A DNA stretch of 5,663 nucleotides, from positions 1-5,663 of the forward strand of contig JAJAYG010000124.1 of the NCBI GenBank assembly GCA_026786335.1, written 5' to 3'. This DNA comes from Chitinophagales bacterium. GTDB taxonomy: Bacteria; Bacteroidota; Bacteroidia; Chitinophagales; UBA10324. The notes below the pieces were generated by a model. That model worked only from the letters and a program-made list of their open reading frames with translations. It was not told the origin of the DNA and did no database searches. A program made the translations under genes and the position numbers. This document shows positions 1-4,909 of the stretch, piece after piece (positions within the stretch are counted from its first letter, which is position 1; each line of letters starts with the position of its first letter).

Positions 1-527
1 ATGCTTATGTACCAAAACGCGGAGTAAGACTATTTGCGAAACAGTCTTTTAATCACTTCAACGAAACGGATAACGAAAATTTCACAAACAGTGAAGTATC
101 GTTGGAATTTTATCAAACTTCCCGAACATTAATTCCAATTACGTTAGGTATAAAAGGAGGAGCAGCTCATGCAACTGGTGATGTTCCTTTTTATGAACTC
201 AATACAGTAGGCAGAACTACAGGATTACATGGCTATGATCGCGACCGTTTTTCGGGAAACACTTCTGCATACCTGGATAATCAGCTTACAGTGGAATTCG
301 GAAGCGTAAGAACTGCAGTAGTTCCCCTCACCATTGGCGTTTTCGGATTTTATGATGTTGGCAGAGTGTGGATACCCGATGAGACAAGCAACACACTGCA
401 TACTGGTTATGGTGGTGGATTTTATTTAAAACCTTTGTTAGATGTTCTCACTACCAAATTCTCCATTGCTTTTTCTGAGGAGGAAAAATCAGGATTGTTT
501 GAATTTGGATTGGGGCTAAAATTATAG
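1..527 (+). CDS. Omp85/D15-type outer-membrane beta-barrel protein, C-terminal part (5' truncated by window)
   Basis: The frame is open from base 3 to the TAA at 525-527, giving 174 visible residues. The true start lies before the window, and the in-frame TTG at 102 is an internal codon rather than a start. The visible part looks like the last strands of an Omp85-superfamily barrel. A loop-6-like motif LHGYDRDRFSG is followed by alternating strands, then FGFYDVGRVW, the small-residue patch HTGYGGGF and a final amphipathic strand ending EFGLGLKL. This pattern is typical of the surface-antigen (D15) barrel, including Bacteroidota proteins in which the barrel follows other domains, sometimes a metallophosphatase; the N-terminal part is not visible, so BamA, TamA-like or fused forms cannot be told apart. 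Two oddities: the usual (V/L)RG(F/Y) motif reads LHGY, and the last residue is Leu rather than the common Phe. Its role would be insertion, secretion or assembly at the outer membrane. The family is likely, the exact role unknown. Confidence 0.8.
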   Translation, partial: AYVPKRGVRLFAKQSFNHFNETDNENFTNSEVSLEFYQTSRTLIPITLGIKGGAAHATGDVPFYELNTVGRTTGLHGYDRDRFSGNTSAYLDNQLTVEFGSVRTAVVPLTIGVFGFYDVGRVWIPDETSNTLHTGYGGGFYLKPLLDVLTTKFSIAFSEEEKSGLFEFGLGLKL

Positions 528-605
528 TCTGTCAGATGCTAAATGGTTTTAAAAATAAACTCTGCTGTCTCAAATTTTCTTTCGCCCTTCAAATTTAGAA
601 ATAGT

Positions 606-629
606 TTAAGAAGTAACCGACTTCTTTAA
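606..629. other. Stem-loop downstream of the barrel gene
   Basis: AAGAAGT (608-614) pairs with ACTTCTT (620-626) around the loop AACCG. With T627 bulged out, TT 606-607 can also pair with AA 628-629. What follows on the plus strand is TTAATTAAAAAAAA rather than a T-tract, so this is not a standard intrinsic terminator in either direction. It could be an mRNA 3' end structure for the barrel gene or chance in A+T-rich DNA. Confidence 0.35.
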
Positions 630-702
630 TTAAAAAAAACACGCCGGTTTAATCATTATGCAAAACGAATTTGCTGAGCGAAATTTCTTTTCACAGAAGA
701 AT

Positions 703-718
703 CAAAAAGTACTTTTTG
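703..718. repeat. 16-bp perfect palindrome CAAAAAGTACTTTTTG
   Basis: Bases 703-718 read the same on both strands, with no central spacer. A hairpin with no loop folds poorly as RNA, so a dimeric DNA-binding protein site is more plausible than an RNA element. It lies about 240 bases upstream of the bamD start, which is far for a direct operator. The homopolymer arms make chance a serious alternative. Confidence 0.35.
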
Positions 719-880
719 CAGGGAACAAAAATCACAGCTGGCTTAGTTAAGTAACCTTTTACAACTTTTCTACAGTCTTTTGCCTGATGCAGAATTACGA
801 ATAAATTTTTCTCTGGACTTAGAAGAAGAAGAAACAATAGAAACAACAGAAATTATAGAAACTATTTAAGCAATAGAAAC

Positions 881-952
881 CCTTCCCCAATTCCTTCCCA
901 AACAAAATACTATTTACCCACCACCTCCGTTTACACCAATTAAAATATATTT
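881..952 (+). other. C-rich, G-depleted tract resembling a Rho utilisation (rut) region
   Basis: Over 72 bases I count about 25 C and a single G (position 929), with many pyrimidine-C steps. RNA of this composition and length is the known preference of the Rho primary binding site. The tract is on the coding strand of the upstream barrel gene and ends right at the bamD promoter-like box. Because no intrinsic terminator lies between 528 and 960, Rho-dependent ending of the barrel transcript is a reasonable inference. Composition alone cannot prove it. Confidence 0.35.
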
Positions 953-953
953 G
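946..953 (+). promoter_or_regulatory. Candidate -7 promoter box (TATATTTG) for bamD-rpoZ
   Basis: TATATTTG fits the Bacteroidota primary-sigma -7 consensus TAnnTTTG exactly. Only 7 bases separate it from the bamD ATG at 961, so transcription would begin at or within a few bases of the start codon and give a leaderless or nearly leaderless mRNA. I see no clear TTTG/TTG -33 element about 20 bases upstream, where the sequence is C-rich, so this rests on one box and its position. Confidence 0.5.
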
Positions 954-960
954 CGCTTCC

Positions 961-1776
961 ATGAAAATCCTCAGCCGGCTTTTCCTTATTATTTTCCTCT
1001 CCACCACCATCTTTTTAAGTTCCTGCAGTGAATATTCGCAGGTACAAAAGAGTGATGATTACTATTTGAAGTTTGCAAAAGCAAAAGAATATTACGAAGC
1101 CAAACAATATTACAGATCACTCACCTTATTGGAAGATCTGATTACTTATTTCAAAGGCACTAACGTAATGCAGGATGTTTTGTATTACTATGCTTATTGT
1201 CATTATCAAACAGGTGAATATTTAGTAGGTGCTTATCATTTTAAATCATTCGCCAATACTTACCCCACCGATCCGAGAGCAGAAGAGTGTATGTTTATGA
1301 ATGCTAAATGTTATTATGATGTATCACCCGGTTACATGCTTGAACAGAGTTATACCGAGCAAAGCATTGAAGCAAATCATCTTTTTTTAAACAACTATCC
1401 AGCGAGCACTTATGCAGCAGAAGCCAATAACATGATGGACGACATGCGGGCCAAACTGAATACAAAAGCATTTTATAGTGCCGAGCTCTATTACAGAATG
1501 GGGAAATACAAAGCTGCTTCGAGAGCATTGGAAGATATGTTGCATGACTATCCCGATAATCCTGAGGCAGAAGAAGCCTACTTTCTTATCTTGAAATCTG
1601 ATTATGAATATGCCTACAACAGCATATCTGACAAGCAGGAAGAACGCTACCAGAAAGTAATTAAAAGCTATGACTTATTTTTGAAAAAATTTGAGGCAAG
1701 TAAAAGATTACCCGAAGCAAAGAATATTTACGCACTTACAATTAAAAACTTAGACAAAATCAAAAACAATGATTAA
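961..1776 (+). CDS. bamD: Outer membrane assembly lipoprotein BamD
   Basis: BamD is a lipoprotein of the Bam complex. It works with BamA at the periplasmic face of the outer membrane to fold and insert beta-barrel proteins. The 271-residue product begins with a lipoprotein signal: charged MKILSR, a hydrophobic stretch, and a lipobox LSSC with the acylated Cys at residue 22. After that come about five TPR-like helix pairs, near residues 32-64, 72-102, 106-147, 164-198 and 201-244, rich in aromatic and Ala residues and closed by Pro-containing turns (NTYP, NNYP, HDYP). Length and architecture match the BamD/YfiO family. The ATG is preferred because it puts the signal peptide at the very N-terminus and follows a -7-like box. 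The gene overlaps rpoZ by 8 bases, so the two are probably co-transcribed and translationally coupled. In Bacteroidota bamD is commonly next to rpoZ and coaBC, which supports the call. Confidence 0.9.
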   Translation: MKILSRLFLIIFLSTTIFLSSCSEYSQVQKSDDYYLKFAKAKEYYEAKQYYRSLTLLEDLITYFKGTNVMQDVLYYYAYCHYQTGEYLVGAYHFKSFANTYPTDPRAEECMFMNAKCYYDVSPGYMLEQSYTEQSIEANHLFLNNYPASTYAAEANNMMDDMRAKLNTKAFYSAELYYRMGKYKAASRALEDMLHDYPDNPEAEEAYFLILKSDYEYAYNSISDKQEERYQKVIKSYDLFLKKFEASKRLPEAKNIYALTIKNLDKIKNND

Positions 1777-2110
1777 AAGCAAAAATGCTCCTGCAATTTC
1801 ACCCGTTCTTGAAACACGTAACGTGGTTGACATGAAAAACAAAGTTGGTAATGTGTATGAAGCCGTTGCCATAATTGCTAAAAGAGCCAATCAGATTTCG
1901 CAATCTATTAAAGAAGAATTGCATGGCAAGCTGGAAGAGTTCGCAATCACTTCTGATAACCTTGAAGAGATACACGAAAATCGCGAGCAAATAGAAATCT
2001 CAAAATTCTATGAGAAACTGCCGAACCCTGCATTACAAGCCACTCAGGAATTTTTGGATGGAAAAATTTATTTCCGCAATCCTGCAAAAGAATCAAACAC
2101 TGATTTTTAA
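1769..2110 (+). CDS. rpoZ: DNA-directed RNA polymerase omega subunit (Rpb6/RpoZ family)
   Basis: Omega helps fold and hold the beta' subunit in RNA polymerase. The 113-residue product carries the conserved core GNVYEAVAIIAKRANQI (residues 27-43), which corresponds to the N-R-Y-E...AAKRARQI signature of omega and eukaryotic Rpb6. The rest, including DNLEEIHENREQIEIS, FYEKLPNPAL and the ending GKIYFRNP, is the extended C-terminal part typical of the Bacteroidota version, which is longer than many proteobacterial omegas only by its distinct tail. The ATG at 1769 lies inside the bamD end (ATGATTAA), giving an 8-base overlap and suggesting coupled translation. It is the last gene before a strong intrinsic terminator, so bamD-rpoZ looks like a two-gene unit here. 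The short non-conserved end after the RNP motif is of no clear significance. Confidence 0.9.
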   Translation: MIKSKNAPAISPVLETRNVVDMKNKVGNVYEAVAIIAKRANQISQSIKEELHGKLEEFAITSDNLEEIHENREQIEISKFYEKLPNPALQATQEFLDGKIYFRNPAKESNTDF

Positions 2111-2131
2111 TTTTCAGTAATGGAAAAAATT

Positions 2132-2164
2132 AACGCAGGAGCACCCTCCTGCGTTTTCTTTTTT
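2132..2164 (+). terminator. Intrinsic terminator after rpoZ
   Basis: AACGCAGGAG (2132-2141) and CTCCTGCGTT (2146-2155) form a perfect 10-bp stem with a CACC loop, followed by the T-tract TTTTCTTTTTT ending at 2164. An A-run precedes the stem. It sits 21 bases after the rpoZ stop and should end bamD-rpoZ transcription before coaBC. The minus-strand side has only a short A/T flank, and no minus-strand gene approaches, so plus-strand action is meant. Confidence 0.9.
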
Positions 2165-2191
2165 AAAGAAGTTCCCAATCAAGTTTCTGCA

Positions 2192-2199
2192 TAACTTTA
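2192..2199 (+). promoter_or_regulatory. Candidate -7 promoter box (TAACTTTA) for coaBC
   Basis: TAACTTTA differs from the Bacteroidota TAnnTTTG consensus only in the last base. It lies 6 bases before the coaBC ATG, nearly the same placement as the box before bamD. A promoter is expected here because an intrinsic terminator lies just upstream. I see no convincing -33 element. If it works, the coaBC transcript would be nearly leaderless. Confidence 0.35.
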
Positions 2200-2205
2200 C
2201 AGCAC

Positions 2206-3426
2206 ATGAATGCATTGAGCAATAAAAAAATAATTATTGGAATAAGCGGAAGCATTGCGGCTTACAAGAGCGCAACAATGGTTCGATTGCTGGTTAAAGA
2301 AGGCGCGCAGGTTAAAGTGATTATGACTAAAGATGCGTGTAACTTTATTTCACCTCTTACACTTTCAACGCTTTCAAAAAACAAAGTAGTTACTGAACTT
2401 ATTGATGGAAATGAAGCTACCTGGAACAATCATGTAGAACTTGGATTATGGGCCGATGTTTTTGTTGTGGCTCCTGCCTCTGCAAATACCATCGCAAACT
2501 TTTCTAACGGAATTTGCGACAACATGCTTACTGCTGTTTATCTCTCAGCGAGATGTAAAGTATGCATTGCTCCTGCAATGGATGAAGACATGTGGAAGCA
2601 TACTTCAACACAAAAAAATATTACTTCACTCATTTCTTATGGTAACAAAATTATTCCTGTTGATAGCGGTGAACTTGCAAGTGGATTGGTTGGGGAAGGA
2701 AGAATGGCGGAGCCCGAAGCAATTGTTGCATACTTAAACGATCTGCTTTCAGAAAAAAAAAACGAAGGCCGGCTAAAAGGTAAAAAAGCATTGGTGACTG
2801 CGGGGCCTACTTATGAAGCAATAGACCCTGTAAGATTTATCGGCAATCATTCATCGGGTAAAATGGGAATTGCCATTGCTGATGAACTCGCAAATGAAGG
2901 AGCCAGCGTAGAACTGATTCTTGGCCCCTCATCATTAAAGCCGCAAAACACTTCGGTAAAAACAATAAACGTTACAAGTGCCGCAGAAATGTTTAATGTG
3001 GCTTCCAAATCATTCAAACATGCTGATGTTGCAGTAATGGCTGCTGCTGTTGCTGACTACACTCCTGAAAAAACCTTAACCCAAAAAATAAAAAAGCACA
3101 ATGGCAATTCGCTTGATCTGTCGTTGATAAAGACTACAGATATTTTAAAATCTTTGGGGAAAGAAAAAAAGAAGAATCAATTATTGGTTGGCTTTGCGCT
3201 CGAAACAAATGATGAGTTGAAGAATGCAAAAGAAAAACTCAAAAAAAAGAATCTTGATTTTATTGTGCTTAATTCGTTGAATGATAAAGGTGCAGGTTTT
3301 AAACACGATACAAATCAAATCACCATTATCGACAGAGACAAAAAGATTTTTTCATTTCCATTAAAAGCAAAACAAGAAGTTGCCAAAGACATCGTTAAGC
3401 ACATTGCTGCTAAATTGAAGAAATGA
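2206..3426 (+). CDS. coaBC: Bifunctional phosphopantothenoylcysteine synthetase/decarboxylase CoaBC (Dfp)
   Basis: This cytosolic enzyme catalyses two consecutive steps of coenzyme A synthesis. CoaB joins 4'-phosphopantothenate to cysteine using CTP, and the FMN-bound CoaC domain decarboxylates the product to 4'-phosphopantetheine. The 406 residues match the usual fused length. The N-terminal CoaC flavoprotein (about 6-180) shows GISGSIAAYK, the catalytic-type His76 in NNHVELGLWAD, APASANTIA, and PAMDEDMW in place of the classical PxMNxxMW (Asp126 for Asn). The later loop GELASGLVGEGRM has Ser159 where E. coli Dfp has its catalytic Cys158. The C-terminal CoaB domain (about 190-404) shows TAGPTYEAIDPVRFI, NHSSGKMG with Asn214, AAAVADY, the lysine motif KIKK (294-297) and GFALET. 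An A10 run lies in the linker. The ATG gives a compact N-terminus just before the flavoprotein fold. The gene follows a terminator, so it probably has its own promoter and may be co-transcribed with the next gene. Confidence 0.95.
   Translation: MNALSNKKIIIGISGSIAAYKSATMVRLLVKEGAQVKVIMTKDACNFISPLTLSTLSKNKVVTELIDGNEATWNNHVELGLWADVFVVAPASANTIANFSNGICDNMLTAVYLSARCKVCIAPAMDEDMWKHTSTQKNITSLISYGNKIIPVDSGELASGLVGEGRMAEPEAIVAYLNDLLSEKKNEGRLKGKKALVTAGPTYEAIDPVRFIGNHSSGKMGIAIADELANEGASVELILGPSSLKPQNTSVKTINVTSAAEMFNVASKSFKHADVAVMAAAVADYTPEKTLTQKIKKHNGNSLDLSLIKTTDILKSLGKEKKKNQLLVGFALETNDELKNAKEKLKKKNLDFIVLNSLNDKGAGFKHDTNQITIIDRDKKIFSFPLKAKQEVAKDIVKHIAAKLKK
2753..2763 (+). other. A10 slippery run at the CoaC/CoaB linker
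   Basis: Ten A residues (2753-2762) followed by C are read in frame as GAA AAA AAA AAC. They contain A_AAA_AAC, a classical slippery heptamer in correct phase. It falls at about residue 184, between the two CoaBC domains. The -1 frame stops at 2781-2783 and the +1 frame at 2774-2776, so slippage either way would give a protein of roughly CoaC size only. I see no strong downstream hairpin. Runs of A are frequent in A+T-rich linkers, so function is unproven. Confidence 0.4.
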
Positions 3427-3471
3427 AAATTGAAAATACAAATGAAAAGCAAAGTGAAATTTATTAGTGTT

Positions 3472-4371
3472 ATGAAAACAATATTGATTTTAATAAGCTG
3501 TGTTCTTATTTCATTCTATAGCCATGCACAGGAACTCAATTGCCAGGTTCGTGTTATTGCACCTAACACTCAAACAACTGACCCAAAAGTTTTTGAAACC
3601 TTACAGAAATCAATTATCGAATTCATGAACAACCGCCATTGGACCGGCGATATTTATGGCCCGCAGGAAAAAATTGATTGCAGCATTCTTATTACTATTT
3701 CTCAGGAGCTTTCTTCTGACAAATTCGCGGCTCAAATAACTGTTCAAAGCAGCAGACCAACTTTTAACTCAACCTACAACTCTCCTATTATTTATTTAAT
3801 TGATAAAGACTTTCAGTTTCAGTACGCACAATATCAAAACCTGATTTATAATGACAATCAATACACCGATAACCTAACTTCAGTACTCGCCTATTATGCG
3901 TACATGATTTTGGGATTTGACTATGATAGTTTTTCGCAATCGGGTGGCACTGCCTATTTTCAAAAAGCAAACAGCATAGCGAGTTCTGCGCAAAGTTCCA
4001 GCAGTTCGGGGCCGGGCTGGAAATCTTACGAAAGCATTCGCAATCGTTTTTGGCTCGTTAACAATATGATCAATCCAAAGGTTGATTATGTGCACACCGT
4101 ATTTTATAAATATCACCACGAAGGATTAGATAACATGTTTGATAAAGGTGAAGCAGCACGCAAACCGATTGTTGATGCATTGGTGCTCTTAAATAAATTA
4201 AAAGAAGATGCACCCAATGCCATGATCACCCAAACATTCTTACAAACTAAAGGTGATGAGCTGGTAAATATTTTTTCGAAAGCAACACCTCAGGAAAAAT
4301 CTCAGGTAGTCACCATTCTTACTTCGCTTGATGCATCCAATGCAACAAAGTATCAGGCAATCATGAAATAA
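3472..4371 (+). CDS. Secreted DUF4835-family protein
   Basis: The family is a Bacteroidota protein of unknown function that is commonly encoded right after coaBC. From the ATG at 3472 the product has 299 residues with a clear signal peptide: MKTILILISCVLISFYSHAQ, with likely cleavage after the AQ and mature protein starting ELNCQV. Family-like features follow: two early cysteines (24 and 70), HWTGDIYGPQEKIDC, QSSRPTFNSTYNSP, the hydrophobic LAYYAYMILGFDYDSF (about 139-154), a Gly-Gly-Thr and poly-Ser stretch, a GWK segment, and a long helical C-terminal half. It is probably periplasmic or at the outer membrane. Alternative in-frame starts are the ATG at 3442 and a TTG at 3430, which would lengthen the N-terminal charged part; 3472 gives the most normal signal peptide. 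Only 45 bases follow the coaBC stop, so co-transcription is likely. A lipobox-like LISC lies inside the hydrophobic core, but the long hydrophobic tail after it argues against a lipoprotein. Confidence 0.85.
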   Translation: MKTILILISCVLISFYSHAQELNCQVRVIAPNTQTTDPKVFETLQKSIIEFMNNRHWTGDIYGPQEKIDCSILITISQELSSDKFAAQITVQSSRPTFNSTYNSPIIYLIDKDFQFQYAQYQNLIYNDNQYTDNLTSVLAYYAYMILGFDYDSFSQSGGTAYFQKANSIASSAQSSSSSGPGWKSYESIRNRFWLVNNMINPKVDYVHTVFYKYHHEGLDNMFDKGEAARKPIVDALVLLNKLKEDAPNAMITQTFLQTKGDELVNIFSKATPQEKSQVVTILTSLDASNATKYQAIMK

Positions 4372-4400
4372 GATTTATTTTTTATTGAACTGAAGTGTTC

Positions 4401-4817
4401 TCACGAATGTAATCCAAGGACAGCTAATTCATATCCCTTCAATCCAAATCCAACAATACTTGCTTTGCATTTTCCAACCAACAAAGACTTGTGGCGGTAT
4501 TCTTCTCTTGCATACGGGTTTGAAATATGAACTTCAACAACAGGAGATTTTATTGATGCAACTGCATCGGCAATTGCAACTGAAGTGTGTGTGTAACCAC
4601 CTGCATTCAAAATAATTCCATCAACAGAAAATCCTGAATCATGAAGTTTGTTGATGATCTCGCCTTCCACATTGCTTTGAAAATATTCCAACTGATGTTC
4701 AGGAAATTTTTCTTTCAACTCTTCAAAATAATTTTCAAAAGTCTGGCTGCCGTAAATATGCGGCTCCCTTGTTCCCAGCAAATTAAGATTTGGTCCGTTG
4801 ATGATTAAAATTTTCAT
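4401..4817 (-). CDS. aroQ: Type II 3-dehydroquinate dehydratase AroQ
   Basis: AroQ dehydrates 3-dehydroquinate to 3-dehydroshikimate, the third step of the shikimate route to aromatic amino acids. Type II enzymes are small cytosolic flavodoxin-like proteins that assemble as dodecamers. The 138-residue length is typical, and the active-site set is complete. It begins with NGPNLNLLGTREPHIYG containing Arg17 and the base Tyr22, then NAGGYTHTS with Asn71 and His77, then EVHISNPYAREEYRH with His97 and Arg108. These match the equivalent Arg/Tyr/Asn/His/His/Arg positions of the well-studied M. tuberculosis enzyme. The ATG is the natural start because it lies immediately before the first beta-strand. 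The gene converges with the DUF4835 gene, leaving 29 bases between stops, and is divergent from xerD, an arrangement I recall as common in Bacteroidota. No clear terminator separates the convergent pair. Confidence 0.95.
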   Translation of the reverse strand: MKILIINGPNLNLLGTREPHIYGSQTFENYFEELKEKFPEHQLEYFQSNVEGEIINKLHDSGFSVDGIILNAGGYTHTSVAIADAVASIKSPVVEVHISNPYAREEYRHKSLLVGKCKASIVGFGLKGYELAVLGLHS

Positions 4818-4847
4818 CTGTAGTTTTCGTTGTACAGTTTAGCTGCG

Positions 4848-4854
4848 CAAGTTA
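4848..4854 (-). promoter_or_regulatory. Weak candidate -7 box for aroQ
   Basis: On the minus strand this reads TAACTTG, one T short of TAnnTTTG. It lies 30 bases upstream of the aroQ ATG, which would leave a short leader of roughly 20-25 bases. There is no clear -33 element. It is listed because it is the best match in the divergent spacer on the aroQ side. Confidence 0.2.
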
Positions 4855-4866
4855 GAAGATTGCCTG

Positions 4867-4894
4867 CACTATTCACGTTTCACTATTCACGTTT
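4867..4894. repeat. Two tandem copies of a 14-bp repeat in the aroQ-xerD spacer
   Basis: CACTATTCACGTTT occurs at 4867-4880 and again, identical and directly adjacent, at 4881-4894, followed by CAC as a partial third unit. It ends 15 bases before the xerD ATG. Within each unit a shorter word recurs, because CACTATT and CACGTTT are similar. TTCAC-type low-complexity repeats are something I recall seeing between genes in Bacteroidota. It may be replication slippage, or a binding site near the divergent promoters. Confidence 0.75.
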
Positions 4895-4909
4895 CACCAA
4901 TTTTACCAA

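Larger units (their letters stand above)
528..960. other. 433-base intergenic gap without a convincing gene
   Basis: No reading frame here has recognisable protein content. The longest tidy candidate begins at the ATG at 658 and stops at 748-750 (30 codons), with no family resemblance. Another open stretch ends at 866 and encodes an acidic tail, but has only a TTG at 780 as a possible start. The gap has no intrinsic terminator for the upstream barrel gene. It does contain a stem-loop (606-629), a perfect palindrome (703-718), an A/G-rich stretch with the word ATAGAAAC repeated (821-880), a C-rich and nearly G-free tract (881-952), and a -7-like box beside bamD. Confidence 0.7.

Noticed and set aside
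658..750. A 30-codon ATG frame in the gap before bamD
   Set aside because: It has no family resemblance, no promoter-like box near its start and no compositional sign of coding; a frame of this size is expected by chance.
819..1010. A 63-codon minus-strand frame overlapping the bamD start
   Set aside because: Its product is dominated by Phe, Cys and Trp from reading the A/G-rich and C-rich tracts backwards, and it collides with the bamD signal peptide.
2120..2194. A short ATG frame running through the rpoZ terminator
   Set aside because: It is made largely of the terminator hairpin and T-tract, which explain the sequence better than a peptide would.
2441..2737. A 98-codon plus-strand frame inside coaBC
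   Set aside because: It is in another frame of a gene whose motifs are fully explained, and it ends before the slippery run, so slippage there would not use it.
4387..4400. GAAC/GTTC inverted repeat between the convergent DUF4835 and aroQ genes as a bidirectional terminator
   Set aside because: The stem is only 4 bp and neither strand has a T-tract after it, so it is too weak to call.
4818..4909. A dif site beside xerD
   Set aside because: I found no 28-bp sequence with two recognisable inverted Xer half-sites, and the repeats here are direct rather than inverted.
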